DNA of 64,000 nt from Pseudomonas viridiflava (GCF_900602065.1 NZ_UWFN01000116.1:310001-374000), one strand, 5' to 3'; counted from the first letter of the stretch, positions 1-10,600 are shown. A program made the numbers and translations. The notes: generated by a model not told the origin, from the sequence alone.

Positions 1-101
1 AGGACCCGCCATCGACTCCACCCGAGGTGACACCGGACCCTATCGGAGACCCGCCACCCAACGAGCCTCCCGCTATTTTGGGTGAGAATTTTCCCGAGTA
101 A
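1..101 (+). CDS. C-terminal end of a proline-rich protein (partial)
   Basis: Only the last 32 codons lie in the window, read in the frame starting at base 3 and ending at TAA (99-101). The visible residues are rich in Pro, Asp and Glu, with short repeated units such as PPEVTPDP and DPPPNEPP, and the stretch ends in NFPE. It looks like a low-complexity acidic proline-rich tail of a secreted or surface protein or a small hypothetical protein. The upstream part is missing, so no function can be given. The stop lies 9 bases before the end of the convergent MgtC-family gene, which fits a real gene boundary. Confidence 0.45.
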   Translation, partial: DPPSTPPEVTPDPIGDPPPNEPPAILGENFPE

Positions 102-110
102 ACGCTCGCG

Positions 111-641
111 TCAGGGCTTTTCCGAGCCGTCCTTTTTATCGGGATTGTCCTCGGCGGGGTCTATTTTGCCGATGACTATTGGCATCAGACTCAGAATCCC
201 CAGGGCGAGCACGGTGCTCAACAGCGCCGTGGCCTCCCGCCCCATACCCGCCGCGATTCCGATCGCGGCGGTCATCCATAGCCCGGCAGAAGTCGTCAGG
301 CCTTTGACCTGATCGGTCCTTTGCGCACGGTCCTTGAGGATTGTCCCGGCGCCGAGAAAACCAATACCGGCAACAATTCCCTGAATAACCCGACTCAGCG
401 CAGCGTCATCAGCCCCGGCCATTCGCGGTGCGAGGACAAATAATGCCGCGCCCATTGCTACCAGCATGTGAGTGCGAACCCCTGCTGCCTTACCTTTATG
501 TTCACGTTCAAACCCCAGAATGCCCCCCAGCACCGCGGCGAGCGTGAGCCTGACCGTGACCTGCGTCAGTTGGGTGGCATCGGTGATATCGGAAAATTCC
601 CCTTGAAGCGCTACCCAGACTTCTTGCCACCATGCATTCAT
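111..641 (-). CDS. MgtC/SapB family inner-membrane protein
   Basis: A 176-aa hydrophobic protein of the MgtC/SapB/YhiD family. The family signature is visible: a segment reading LGGILGFEREHKGKAAGVRTH, followed by LVAMGAALFVL and the GIGFLGAGTI motif, with a short polar C-terminus. Four to five membrane helices are expected. MgtC proteins modulate the F-type ATPase and are linked to survival in low magnesium, whereas the SapB/YhiD branch is less well understood. This protein lacks the long C-terminal ACT-like domain of true virulence MgtC, so its role is uncertain. The ATG start has a good Shine-Dalgarno (AAGGAG) about 5 bases upstream. It appears monocistronic. Confidence 0.85.
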   Translation of the reverse strand: MNAWWQEVWVALQGEFSDITDATQLTQVTVRLTLAAVLGGILGFEREHKGKAAGVRTHMLVAMGAALFVLAPRMAGADDAALSRVIQGIVAGIGFLGAGTILKDRAQRTDQVKGLTTSAGLWMTAAIGIAAGMGREATALLSTVLALGILSLMPIVIGKIDPAEDNPDKKDGSEKP

Positions 642-686
642 TGCTGCTCCTTAAATATCTGGAAAAGCGCTATCCAATGTTGGCGC

Positions 687-772
687 GGGACCGGCTTTAG
701 CCGTAAACAGGCCTCTACATCCACGGCATGTTCGTCGTTGCGGACCTGGCCTTCCCGGCTAAAGCCGGTCCC
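687..772. repeat. REP-type inverted pair (GGGACCGGCTTTAGCCG family)
   Basis: The arm at 687-703 (GGGACCGGCTTTAGCCG) is repeated as its exact reverse complement at 756-772, separated by about 52 bases. This is the arrangement of a Pseudomonas BIME made of two inverted REP sequences. It lies in the gap between the start of the MgtC-family gene and the small gene at 904. Degenerate copies of the same family occur near 23192-23280 and 28850-28938. Confidence 0.85.
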
Positions 773-903
773 ACGACAACTTAAGCCAGTGAGTGCCACG
801 GGTGATCCGCATAAATGGACAGCGACGGACGGCAAGAGTGCGGGCTAACACTCCATTGTCCGCACGGTCGTAAATCAAGCAGCCCCTGTGAAAGGAGATC
901 ACC

Positions 904-1152
904 ATGCCTCTGCAATTCGATGCAACCTACGCGCACTGTTCGGCCGAGATCGACGGCGTGCGCTACAGCAGCCCTACGGCAGACGTTTCGATTACTACCA
1001 ACGATGCAACCCACATGTCCGAAGCGGAGATTGATGGCATCAAGGTGCCCATCACTGAAGCGGAAGCCGATGCCCTGACCATTTACAAGGCGCGGGATCT
1101 GCGGCATCACACGGTGGACCGGGACGACGAGGATTCGCAGACCGTCATTTGA
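904..1152 (+). CDS. Small conserved protein, resembles DUF3203
   Basis: An 82-aa soluble acidic protein with no signal peptide or membrane segment. A Shine-Dalgarno (AAAGGAG) lies about 8 bases before the ATG, so the start is well supported. Two similar acidic segments are visible, MSEAEIDGIKVPITEAEADA and an N-terminal AEIDGVRYSS stretch. The layout recalls the small Pseudomonas proteins grouped as DUF3203, though I assign that from memory of the pattern only. Function is unknown. It precedes the MocR-type regulator at 1278 by 125 bases and could be read through into it, but that gap contains no clear terminator or promoter that settles the point. Confidence 0.6.
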   Translation: MPLQFDATYAHCSAEIDGVRYSSPTADVSITTNDATHMSEAEIDGIKVPITEAEADALTIYKARDLRHHTVDRDDEDSQTVI

Positions 1153-1277
1153 ACCCGTAAATACGAAGACCTGATGGTATCTGATCCGGTTTTTAATCGT
1201 TAAGCTGGCGCTGTTTTCAACACGTCGCGTCGCTCACTCTGTTGTTCACTGCCCAGTGATTCAGATGAGCGTCCGAC

Positions 1278-2735
1278 ATGATCGAACATAGCCCGCGAGA
1301 CGTCATGAAGCGTTACGAAAAGTATGCCGATAACATCGCCGAACTGATCCGCACTGGCGTACTGGCGCCGGGGCAGCGCGTGCCGTCAGTCCGCTATGCC
1401 AGCCAGACTCACGGCATCAGCCCATCGACGGTGTTCCAGGCTTATTACTTGCTCGAACGCCGCGGGCTGATCCGTGCCCGGCCCCGCTCCGGCTATTTCG
1501 TCAACGCCAAGGCACTTGATCAGTCGGGCCTCGCCTTCAGCGAGCCGCTCATTGAGGCTCATGTCGGCGAGTCCACCGAAGTTGATGTCAGCGAACTGGT
1601 GTTTTCGGTGCTGGACTCCATCAAGGACCCTAACACTGTGCCCTTCGGCTCAGCGTTCCCCAGCCCGATGTTGTTCCCCATGCAACGTCTCTCTCGCTCA
1701 CTTGCCAGCGCCAGCCGGGACATGGACCCACGCGTCGTGGTGACCGATATGTCACCGGGACACCCACAGCTACGTCGGCAAATCGCCCTGCGCTACATGG
1801 TCGGTGGGCTGGTGCTGCCCATGGAAGAGCTGCTGATCACCAACGGTGCGCTGGAGGCGCTGAATCTTTGCTTGCAGGCCGTCACGCAGCCTGGCGACCT
1901 TGTCGCCATCGAAGCGCCCGCCTTTTATGCCTGCCTGCAGGTGCTGGAACGCCTCAAACTCAAGGCCGTGGAAATCCCGGTACATCCCCGGGACGGTATT
2001 GACCTGGACATTCTTGCGCAAACGCTGGAACGCCACCCCATCAAGGCGTGCTGGTGCATGACCAGCTTTCAGAATCCGACTGGCGCACTGGTGCCCGAGG
2101 CACGCAAACAAGCATTGGTGGCCTTGCTCGCGGAACATCAAGTCCCACTGATCGAAGATGATGTCTACGCAGAACTGTATTACGGCCCCCATGCGCCTAA
2201 ACCGGCCAAGGCCTTCGACACCCAAGGGCTGGTGATGCACTGCGGGTCTTTCGCCAAGAGCCTGGCCCCCGGTTATCGAATTGGCTGGGTAGCGGCCGGA
2301 CGCTACGCGCAAAAAATCGAGCGGCTGAAGCTGATGACATCGCTCTGCGCCTCGATGCCCGCTCAGGCGGCAATTGCCGACTATTTACAGCATGGCGGCT
2401 ACGATCGGCATTTACGCAAACTGCGTTATGCCCTTGAGGATCAACAACGGGCGATGCTGGGCGCCATAGGCCGCTACTTTCCTGCGCAAACCAGGGTCAG
2501 CCAGCCCACGGGCGGCTATTTCCTGTGGCTGGAACTCCCGGAACAAGTCGACTCACTGCAGGTTTTCAAGACAGCGCTGGCTCAAGGCATCAGCATCGCG
2601 CCAGGGCCGATCTTTTCTCCCACCCGACGCTTCCGCCACTGCATTCGCTTGAATTACGGCGGCGTCTGGAACGATGCATCAGATAAAGCCATGCAGACCC
2701 TGGGGCGAATCATTCACTCAATGCTTGCGAACTGA
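1278..2735 (+). CDS. MocR/PdxR-type GntR regulator with aminotransferase domain
   Basis: A 485-aa protein with an N-terminal winged-helix GntR domain (about residues 10-75; the PSTVFQAYYLLERRGLI helix region and SGYFV are typical) joined to a fold-type I aminotransferase domain (about 115-480). In the latter, NPTG (266-269), EDDVYAEL (293-300) and the PLP-binding Lys327 in GSFAKS are all present. MocR-family proteins use PLP or a related ligand to control nearby genes, and most have lost transaminase activity. The obvious candidate target is the convergent SDR gene that ends 5 bases away, or the small gene upstream. The start is the first ATG. A second ATG at 1305 is possible but would trim the N-terminus. 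Confidence 0.88.
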   Translation: MIEHSPRDVMKRYEKYADNIAELIRTGVLAPGQRVPSVRYASQTHGISPSTVFQAYYLLERRGLIRARPRSGYFVNAKALDQSGLAFSEPLIEAHVGESTEVDVSELVFSVLDSIKDPNTVPFGSAFPSPMLFPMQRLSRSLASASRDMDPRVVVTDMSPGHPQLRRQIALRYMVGGLVLPMEELLITNGALEALNLCLQAVTQPGDLVAIEAPAFYACLQVLERLKLKAVEIPVHPRDGIDLDILAQTLERHPIKACWCMTSFQNPTGALVPEARKQALVALLAEHQVPLIEDDVYAELYYGPHAPKPAKAFDTQGLVMHCGSFAKSLAPGYRIGWVAAGRYAQKIERLKLMTSLCASMPAQAAIADYLQHGGYDRHLRKLRYALEDQQRAMLGAIGRYFPAQTRVSQPTGGYFLWLELPEQVDSLQVFKTALAQGISIAPGPIFSPTRRFRHCIRLNYGGVWNDASDKAMQTLGRIIHSMLAN

Positions 2736-2740
2736 GCGAA

Positions 2741-3487
2741 TCAGCGACCGCCCCCCAGATCAATGAACGTGCCGGTCGCATAGGAAGCCTTCTCCGACAG
2801 CAGCCAGACGATGGCTTCAGCGACTTCCTCGGCAACGCCGCCACGGCCCATGGGAATACCGGATTCCAGCTTGCTGACCCGATGCGGGTCGCCGCTCAGG
2901 GCATGAAAGTCAGTAAAGATATAGCCCGGCCGGACGGCATTGACGCGAATGCCCTCGCCTGCCACTTCACGAGCCAGGCCTGTGGTGAAGGTGTCGAGCG
3001 CGCCCTTGGAAGCCGCGTAGTCAACGTATTCGCCGGGTGAACCGAGACGCGATGCTACCGAGGATACATTGACGATGCTGCCACCTTTGCCGCCATGGCG
3101 CGGAGACATGCGCAGCAGCGCGTGCTTGCTGCACAGCATCGGACCGACCACATTGGTCATCATCATTTTCAGCAAGCGAAACTCGGTCAGCTCCTCGACA
3201 CGGGAAGCGTGAGCGACGGTTGCGGCATTGTTGACCAGATGAGTCACCGGCCCGAACTCGGCATCGACGCGGGCGAACAAACGAATAATTTCATCTTCGT
3301 TGCTGACGTCAGCCTGAACGGCAAACACGCTGGCGCCCAAGGCACGGACTTGCTCGCAAACTTCATTGGCGGCGCGGTGATCGGAGAGGTAATTGATGCA
3401 GATTCGGTAGCCCTGCGAAGCAGCGAGTAATGCAGTGGCTGCGCCAATACCACGGGAGCCGCCCGTGATGATGAGAACTTTATCCAT
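2741..3487 (-). CDS. SDR family NAD(P)-dependent oxidoreductase
   Basis: A 248-aa classical short-chain dehydrogenase. The dinucleotide motif TGGSRGIG is at residues 8-15, the NNAA motif at about 86-89, the catalytic Ser in VNVSS near 142, and the YxxxK pair is Tyr157/Lys161. The C-terminal segment GTFIDLGGGR is the usual SDR ending. The Arg12 next to the glycine motif suggests NADP(H) preference, which is an inference. A strong Shine-Dalgarno (AGGAGAC) precedes the ATG. It converges on the MocR-type regulator with a 5-base gap. The physiological substrate cannot be told from sequence; glucose or 3-oxoacyl type reductases are both possible. Confidence 0.88.
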   Translation of the reverse strand: MDKVLIITGGSRGIGAATALLAASQGYRICINYLSDHRAANEVCEQVRALGASVFAVQADVSNEDEIIRLFARVDAEFGPVTHLVNNAATVAHASRVEELTEFRLLKMMMTNVVGPMLCSKHALLRMSPRHGGKGGSIVNVSSVASRLGSPGEYVDYAASKGALDTFTTGLAREVAGEGIRVNAVRPGYIFTDFHALSGDPHRVSKLESGIPMGRGGVAEEVAEAIVWLLSEKASYATGTFIDLGGGR

Positions 3488-3617
3488 AAATGTCTCCTGT
3501 AAAACGGGGCATGACTTTGATCTAACAAGAATTCAACGTTCGGAAGCGAATTGTATTCTCTGTAAGAGGCTGCGCTATGTTCCAGACACAGCACTGTGGC
3601 ACAGCAACATTGGATCT

Positions 3618-3687
3618 GTAGGAGCTGCCGAAGGCTGCGAACGCGGTGTGTCAGGATTAATGCTTCGCAGCCTTCGGCAGCTCCTAC
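3618..3687. repeat. REP inverted pair (GTAGGAGCTGCCGAAGGCTGCGAA family)
   Basis: The 24-base arm at 3618-3641 is repeated as its exact reverse complement at 3664-3687, separated by 22 bases. The same family recurs at 63119-63192 at the other end of the window. It lies between the promoter side of the SDR gene and the 3' end of the MHYT gene, where it could act as a transcript-stabilising or terminating hairpin. Confidence 0.9.
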
Positions 3688-3744
3688 AAATGCAATGTTT
3701 TCTTCGCGACAGCGCGGTATTAGCAGCGGTTCGAGGTTACCAGT

Positions 3745-5832
3745 CTAGCCCGCCAATACGGTAGCAGCTCTAGCCGCATGAATATCTGCCATGAAACGCT
3801 CCGCAGGGAGCGGATGGCCTAACAGGTAACCCTGTAGTGCGTTACAGCCCAGGCGCGTCAGGAAACTCTGTTGACGATCTGTCTCGATCCCTTCGGCGAC
3901 AATCCGCAGGTTCAGTGCCTGACCGACCGCAACAATGGCTGAAATGATCGCTGCGTCATCGCTGTCATGCTCCAGATCACGAACGAAGCCGCGATCAATC
4001 TTGAGCTCGTTGGCAGGCAGTCGCTTGAGGTACATCAGGCTCGAATAACCGGTGCCGAAGTCATCGATGGACAAATCCACGCCCATTTCCGACAACTGCT
4101 GCAGTACCGCCACACTCGCATCGGCGTCGCTCATCGCCGTGGTTTCAGTGATTTCCAGTGTCAGGCTATTGGCGGGTAAACCATGCCGCTCAAGCGACTT
4201 GGTCACCGTGTCGACCAGACTGGAGTGACAGAACTGCAAGGTCGACAGGTTCACCGCGACACGCCAATGGCCATACCCCATGTCAGCCCAGATACGCATC
4301 TGGCGACAGGCTTCGTCCAGGACCCACTCACCGATACTGACAATCAGGCCGGTCCTTTCAGCGAGGCCAATAAACGAGTCAGGCAACAACAGACCTTTCT
4401 GCGGATGATTCCAGCGCAACAGCGCTTCGGCCCCCACCGGCTCGCCGCTGACAGCATCAAACTTGGGTTGATAGAACAGGCAGAAGTGCTTGTACTTGAG
4501 GGCAATGCGCAACTCTTGCAGCAGCTCCAGCTGATTGCGCGCATTGGTATTCATGGTGCTATCGAAGAAGCTGTAACCATTTTTACCGGCCGCCTTGGCG
4601 TGGTACATCGCGGCGTCGGCATTCATCAACAGCTCTTCCTGGGTCTGCCCGCAGCCCGGGTAAAGAGCGATACCGATGCTGACCGACACTTGCAGCAATT
4701 GACCCGCGATATGGAACTGCTGGGCAATAACACTGACCTGGCGGGCAGCGATGCACGCCGTATCCTGAATGTCATCCACTTCAACCAGCAGCACGAACTC
4801 ATCGCCACCGATGCGCGCCAGGGTATCGCGACGGTGCAGATTGGCCCGTAAACGCAACCCCACCTCCCGCAACAGCTGATCACCCACGTGATGACCAAAA
4901 GCATCGTTGACCGGTTTGAAGCCATCCAGATCCATGAACATGAGCGCAAAACAACCGCCTTTGGCGTCAACGCGCTGCATGGCCTGCTCGATTCGTTCAG
5001 CCAGCAACACCCGGTTCGGCAGCCCGGTCAATGTGTCGTGCTGGGCCATGTGCATCAGTTCACGATTGACCTGAATAAGGGACTGGGACAGCTCGGCGGT
5101 CCTGGCCTCAAGCCTCGCGTCGAGGACTGATATCAGCAACGTGAAGGTCAATACCGCCAGGCTGGCGACCAGCACCAATGAAAACAGGCCGTTGAAGTGA
5201 ATACCGTCAGCGAGCTCGCCGCAGTAGCTGTCCTCAGAAAAACTCGCCGCCGCCATACCGGTGTAATGCATCCCGACAATTGCCATGCCCATGACCACCG
5301 CTGCTGCGCCACGGGCAACGCGTACATGGGGCGTCTGTTGGCGCAAACGAAAGGCAATCCACAGTGCAGCGGCCGAAGCGGCAATCGCTATGGCGAGTGA
5401 GGCCAGTACTGTCGCGGGGTCGTAGGTAATTCCCGGATACATTCGCAACGATGCCATGCCGGTGTAATGCATGGCGCTGATGCCCGCCCCCATGAACAAC
5501 GCACCCAGGCCCAGCACTGGCAAAGGCAATTGCGGCTGGCTGACCAGCCACAGGGCAAACCCTGATGACAGAACCGCAATCAGCAGTGAAAGGCATGTAA
5601 TGGGCAGGTCAAAAGCCAGCTCGATCGGCAGATCGAAAGCCAGCATGCCAATGAAGTGCATGGACCAGATGCCGACGCCCATGGAACAGGCACCGCCAGA
5701 CATCCACAGAGCAGTAACCCGTCCTTTGGACGACGCAATGCGGCCAGCCAGATCAAGCGCGGTGTAGGAAGCGAGGATGGCGACGAAGATTGAAACCAGA
5801 ACCAACGACGAGGTGTAACTGCCAATCAGCAT
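3745..5832 (-). CDS. MHYT-GGDEF-EAL cyclic-di-GMP turnover protein (MucR-like)
   Basis: A 695-aa membrane protein. The N-terminal seven-helix MHYT sensor carries three motif copies (SMHFIGM, AMHYTGM, GMHYTGM). It is followed by a GGDEF domain with intact GGDEF (about residues 342-346) and an EAL domain with EALLRW (469-474) and DDFGTGYS (590-597). Both catalytic signatures are complete, so dual diguanylate cyclase/phosphodiesterase activity is plausible. The architecture and the N-terminus MLIGSYTSS match P. aeruginosa MucR, which controls alginate production and senses a diatomic gas such as NO or O2. I placed the start at that ATG; a further TTG at 5877 would add 15 residues without membrane character. 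It is monocistronic and flanked by REP pairs on both sides. Confidence 0.88.
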   Translation of the reverse strand: MLIGSYTSSLVLVSIFVAILASYTALDLAGRIASSKGRVTALWMSGGACSMGVGIWSMHFIGMLAFDLPIELAFDLPITCLSLLIAVLSSGFALWLVSQPQLPLPVLGLGALFMGAGISAMHYTGMASLRMYPGITYDPATVLASLAIAIAASAAALWIAFRLRQQTPHVRVARGAAAVVMGMAIVGMHYTGMAAASFSEDSYCGELADGIHFNGLFSLVLVASLAVLTFTLLISVLDARLEARTAELSQSLIQVNRELMHMAQHDTLTGLPNRVLLAERIEQAMQRVDAKGGCFALMFMDLDGFKPVNDAFGHHVGDQLLREVGLRLRANLHRRDTLARIGGDEFVLLVEVDDIQDTACIAARQVSVIAQQFHIAGQLLQVSVSIGIALYPGCGQTQEELLMNADAAMYHAKAAGKNGYSFFDSTMNTNARNQLELLQELRIALKYKHFCLFYQPKFDAVSGEPVGAEALLRWNHPQKGLLLPDSFIGLAERTGLIVSIGEWVLDEACRQMRIWADMGYGHWRVAVNLSTLQFCHSSLVDTVTKSLERHGLPANSLTLEITETTAMSDADASVAVLQQLSEMGVDLSIDDFGTGYSSLMYLKRLPANELKIDRGFVRDLEHDSDDAAIISAIVAVGQALNLRIVAEGIETDRQQSFLTRLGCNALQGYLLGHPLPAERFMADIHAARAATVLAG

Positions 5833-5976
5833 GGATGACCGCGACCTGGATAAATGAGCGTATCCATGCCCAGTCAAAAAAGGCGATTCTACCGGGAGTT
5901 CAACAGCTTGTGGCGGTCACTCGTCGAAAATATGGCGCATAGCCATCAATTAGAAATTTTAACCTAACCGATTCTT

Positions 5977-6065
5977 GTTGGAGCGAGGCTTGCCCGCGAA
6001 TCAGACGACGAAGTCAGCCAGATAGCCTTCATTATCGTCTTTTCGCGGGCAAGCCTCGCTCCAAC
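5977..6065. repeat. REP inverted pair (TTGGAGCGAGGCTTGCCCGCGAA family)
   Basis: The 24-base arm at 5977-6000 recurs as its exact reverse complement at 6042-6065. The pair sits in the 300-base gap between the MHYT gene start and the end of opmB, so it lies at the 3' end of the efflux operon. A single copy of the same family is at 15913-15937. Nothing else is evident in this gap except the presumed promoter of the MHYT gene. Confidence 0.9.
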
Positions 6066-6133
6066 AATAAAGCGCTCACTTAGACAGGCTTTCAGCAAAG
6101 CCTTCTTTGAAGCACTTGCGCGGAGTCGGTCCT

Positions 6134-7612
6134 TCAATCCTTATCCGCCTGTATATCCAGACCACGCTGAGCATCCCAGCCACCACCCAATGCAGCGATC
6201 AGCTGAACGCTGGCAATCAGCCGGCTTTGCAGCAAGGTCAGCACGTTACGCTCGTTGCTCAGGGCGGTGGCCTGGACGTTGACCACGTCCAGGTAACCGA
6301 TCAGGCCAGCCTTGTACTGATTACTGGTCAGGCGCAGCGATTCTCGGGCAGCGTCCAGAGCCTCGGCGCGCACGCTGGCTTCGTCTTCGTAGACTTTGAG
6401 CTGCACCAGATAATTTTCCACTTCCTGAAAACCGCTCAGGACCGTCTGCCGATACTGCGCCACCGTCTGGTCGTAGACAGCTTCAGTTCGATCCACTTCC
6501 GCAGAACGCTGACCTCCATCGAAAAGTGTCATCGCCAGTTGCGGCCCCACTGACCAGAAACGATTGGGTAAACTGACCCAGTTGGAGAAGGTACTGCTGC
6601 TGTAACCACCGCTCATGCTCAAGGTCAGGTCCGGGTAATACGCCGCTTTGGCGATACCGATATTGGCATTGGCTGCCATTACCGAACGCTCCGCCGCGGC
6701 AATATCCGGGCGGCGCTCAAGCAACTGCGACGGTAACTCCAAAGGAATTGCAGGCAGCGCGGGGATCGACGTGCTGGCGGCCAGATTAAAGTCCGCCGGG
6801 GCCTGGCCCATGAGGACGGCAATGGCGTTCTCGAATTGCGCGCGCTGCCAGACCAGATCGATCAGATCAGCCTGAGTACTTTTCAGCTGGGTTTGCGCCT
6901 GCGCTACGGAGTCACGCCCGGAAATACCCGCGCGGTATTGATTCTGGGTCAGGGTCAACGAACGCTGATACGCCTCGACAGTTGCCTCCAGCAGACGTTT
7001 TTGCTCGTCAATGACCCGCAGCTGCAAATAGTTCTGCACCAACTCCGACTGCAGGCTCAATTGCATGGCGGCAAGGTCCGCGAGGCTTGCCTGGGCGCTG
7101 GCAGTATCGGCCTCCAGGCCCCGGCGCAATTTGCCCCAGATATCGGCCTCCCAACTCACGCCCAACTGCGTGTTGTAGGTATCGCGAATGCCGCTGCTCG
7201 AACTGCTCAGGCTCGAACTGCTGCTGCCGGTGCCCTGGCTTGAACGGGTTTTGCCAGCAGAGAAATCAAGCGTCGGAAAGAAGGCCCCGCGAGAACTGCG
7301 AACCAACGCCTTGGCCTGGCGATACTGTGCCTCGTACTGGGCCACAGTCTGGTTGGAGCTGTTGAGCTTCTCGACCAGGCCGTTCAGTTGCGTGTCGCCG
7401 TAAATTTCCCACCAGGCGCCGCGGGCAATCGCATCGCTGGGCGAAGCCTGGGTCCAGCCCTCTGCCGCCTTGAACTGCGCGGGCGTTGCCATCTGCGGCT
7501 TTTCATAATCCGGCCCCACCGCACAGCCACTCAGCAGCGCAACAGACAACGCCAGGCACAGCGTGCGCCCATGCCAGTGTTTCAGACGGTTGATCTTCTG
7601 TTGTGCGGTCAT
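6134..7612 (-). CDS. opmB: Outer-membrane efflux lipoprotein OpmB (NodT family)
   Basis: A 492-aa TolC-like channel protein, the outer-membrane partner of the MuxABC pump. The start I use (MTAQQK) gives a clean lipoprotein signal with lipobox LLSGC, and the lipidated Cys is at about residue 30. That ATG also overlaps the muxC stop as ATGA, giving translational coupling. Two OEP repeats follow, with typical segments such as GVSWEADIWGKLRRG and LLERRPDIAAAER. Length matches the family (about 490-500 aa). It is the last gene of the four-gene operon. A longer reading frame extends upstream into muxC but would bury the signal peptide. Confidence 0.92.
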   Translation of the reverse strand: MTAQQKINRLKHWHGRTLCLALSVALLSGCAVGPDYEKPQMATPAQFKAAEGWTQASPSDAIARGAWWEIYGDTQLNGLVEKLNSSNQTVAQYEAQYRQAKALVRSSRGAFFPTLDFSAGKTRSSQGTGSSSSSLSSSSSGIRDTYNTQLGVSWEADIWGKLRRGLEADTASAQASLADLAAMQLSLQSELVQNYLQLRVIDEQKRLLEATVEAYQRSLTLTQNQYRAGISGRDSVAQAQTQLKSTQADLIDLVWQRAQFENAIAVLMGQAPADFNLAASTSIPALPAIPLELPSQLLERRPDIAAAERSVMAANANIGIAKAAYYPDLTLSMSGGYSSSTFSNWVSLPNRFWSVGPQLAMTLFDGGQRSAEVDRTEAVYDQTVAQYRQTVLSGFQEVENYLVQLKVYEDEASVRAEALDAARESLRLTSNQYKAGLIGYLDVVNVQATALSNERNVLTLLQSRLIASVQLIAALGGGWDAQRGLDIQADKD

Positions 7613-10600
7613 AGCGGAGTTTCCAAAGCGGCATCGGTACGCACGCCACGCCAGTTGTTGAAGCGGTGGCGCAAACGGTCGAGATAGAGGTAGACCACCG
7701 GGGTGGTGTAAAGGGTCAGAACCTGGCTGAAGACCAGCCCGCCTATGATGCACAGACCCAATGGACGACGCATTTCAGCGCCATCAGCCGTGCTCAGCAG
7801 CAGCGGCAAGGCGCCGAGAATGGCCGCCATGGTGGTCATCAGAATAGGCCGCAGACGTTGCAGACACGCGGCGCGAATCGATTCGACCGGGGTCATGCCA
7901 CTGTCACGTTCCAGTTGCAGCGCGAGGTCGATCATCATGATGGCGTTTTTCTTCACCACCCCGATCAACAGGAACAGCCCCAGTAGCGAAATCAGGCTGA
8001 ACTGTGAACCCAGCACATAGATGCTCAACAAGGCCCCTACCCCGGCTGACGGCAGCGTAGACAGGATCGTCAGCGGGTGAATGTAGCTTTCGTACAGGAT
8101 ACCCAGCACCAGATACACCGCCAGCAAAGCTCCGAGAATCATCCATGGCTGGCTTTTCTGGGTCGCGGCAAAAGCATCGGCAGTGCCAGCCATCTTGGCG
8201 ATAACGTCCGAAGGCAAACCCACTTCAGCTACAGCACGCTCAATGGCGACCGTGGCCTGATCAAGGCTATAGCCTTCGGCCAGATCGAACGAAATATTTT
8301 CCGAAGCGAACTGCCCGTCATGGGAAACCGTGTCGTCTGCCAGGCTGCGCTCATAGCGGGCAATGCTCGACAGCGGTACTCGATTACCGTCAGCAGTGAT
8401 CACCTGGACCTGCTCAAGGGTCGCCGGATCCTGCGCAAACTTAGGATTGACCTCCATCACCACCTTGTACTGGTTGAGGCTGTCATAAATCGTCGAGACC
8501 TGACGCTGGCTATAAGCGTTGTTGAGTACCGCCGTGACCATGTCCATGTCGATACCCAGGCGTTTGGCGGCATCGCGGTCGACCTGCAACGTGACTTGCT
8601 GCGCGCCGCGCCCTTCGCGCGCATCGATAGCCGTCAACTCTGGCAGGGATTTGAGCGCCGCCACCACTTTGGGATACCACTCACGCAGCGCATTCAGATC
8701 GCCACTTTGCAGGATGTACTGATAGGCCGAAGTCGTCTGCTCGCGCCCGCCACCCAATTGCAGATCCTGGTCAGGCGACAGGAAAACGCGGCCGCCCGGT
8801 ACCTTGGGCATTTCCTTGCGCAAGCGCTCCACCACCTGTTCGGCAGTGAGCTTGCGCTCCGAGACGGGTTTCAGACGTACCAGCATGAACGCATTGTTGG
8901 TGCCGTTGCTACCACCGATAAAGCCCGCCACGGTGTCCACCGCCGGGTCGGCAAGAATCGCGTCGCGAAACTTCTCCATTTTCGGCTGCATGACCGTGAA
9001 CGACAGCCCGTCATCGCCCCTTACGAAGCCCATCAATTGACCAGTGTCCTGAGTGGGCAGGAAGGTCTTGGGCACCACCACGTACAACGCCACGTTAACC
9101 ACTACCGTCACCAGCAGGCTGAGCAGCGTCAGCCGCCGATGGCGCATCACCCAGCCCAGACTGCGGTCGTAACCCGCCACCATGCGATCGTTGACCCGGC
9201 TGCTCCAGCGCTGCAAAGCATTCTCGCTGCCCGGCACGTGAGGTTTGAGCCAGCGCGCGCAGAGCATCGGGGTCAGCGTCAGCGAAACAACGAGCGACAC
9301 AATGATCGATGCCGAAAGCGTAATGGAGAACTCGCGGAACAGACTTTCCACCAGACCGCCCATGAACAGGATCGAGATGAACACTGCCACCAGCGATACG
9401 TTCATGGCCAGTAGCGTGAAACCGACCTCTTTGGCACCCAGATAGGCTGCTTGCAAGGGGGCCAGCCCCTTGTCGATATGCCGGGAAATGTTTTCCAGCA
9501 CCACAATCGCATCGTCGACCACCAGCCCGGTGGCAAGAATCAATGCCATCAACGACAGGTTGTTCAGGGAGAACCCGTACAGGTACATGATCGCGAAGGT
9601 GCCCACCAATGACACGGGTACGGCCAGTGTCGGGATCAGCGAAGCCCGGAAGTTGCCGAGAAACAGGTACACCACCAGGATCACCAGAATGACGGCGATC
9701 AACAGCGTCATCTCGGCCTCATGCAACGTGGCCTTGATCACCGGCGAGCGATCCATCGCAACTTTCAACGTGGCACTGGCGGGCAACACGGCCTCCAGAG
9801 CAGGCAACTGCGCCTTGATCTGCGCAACGGTTTCGATGATGTTGGCGCCTGCCTGGCGGTTGATCACCAGCAGCACTGCAGGTTTTTTGTTGAAGAAACC
9901 TGAGTTGTAACGGTTTTCCACGCCGTCGCTGACCTTTGCGACATCCTTGAGGCGTAATGCCGCGCCGTCCTGATAGCGAATGATCAGCGACTCATAATCC
10001 GATGCTTTTTCCAGTTGATCGTTGGCCTGGACCTGCCAGTTGTATTTGGAGTTTTCCACCGCGCCCTTCGGACGACGAACATTGGCGGCGTTCACCGCTG
10101 TGCGCACTTCATCCAGTGACACACCGTACTGATCCAGCAACTGTGGCTCAAGCTCAATACGCACTGCAGGCAGCGAACTGCCGCCGATCTGTACCTCGCC
10201 CACGCCACTGACCTGAGACAGGCTCTGGGAAAGGATGGTCGACGCCATATCATAGAGTTCGCCCTTCTCCAGCACCTCGGAGGTCAGCGACAAGACCATG
10301 ATTGGCGCCTGGGACGGGTTGACCTTTTTGTAGGTCGGCATGCTGCGCATCCCGCTGGGCAGTAAATTGCGCGAAGCATTGATTGCTGCCTGCACCTCTC
10401 GCGCCGCGCCATTGATATCGCGGTCCAGGTCGAATTGCAGGATCACCCGTGTGGAGCCCTGGCTTGATCGACTGCTCATGGTGTTAATGCCGGCGATCGA
10501 ACCCAGTGAGCGCTCCAGCGGCGTGGCAACGCTGGAAGCCATGATCTCCGGGCTGGCCCCCGGCAAACTCGCAGAAACCACGATGACCGGGAAATCCATA

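Noticed and set aside
5590..5650. Tandem duplication in the MHYT domain (AFDLPI occurs twice)
   Set aside because: The MHYT family normally has two similar LPI-containing stretches here, so it is not an unusual duplication.
8077..9414. 445-codon open frame opposite muxC
   Set aside because: It is antisense to an intact RND transporter and shows only His/Arg/Gln-rich composition typical of shadow frames.
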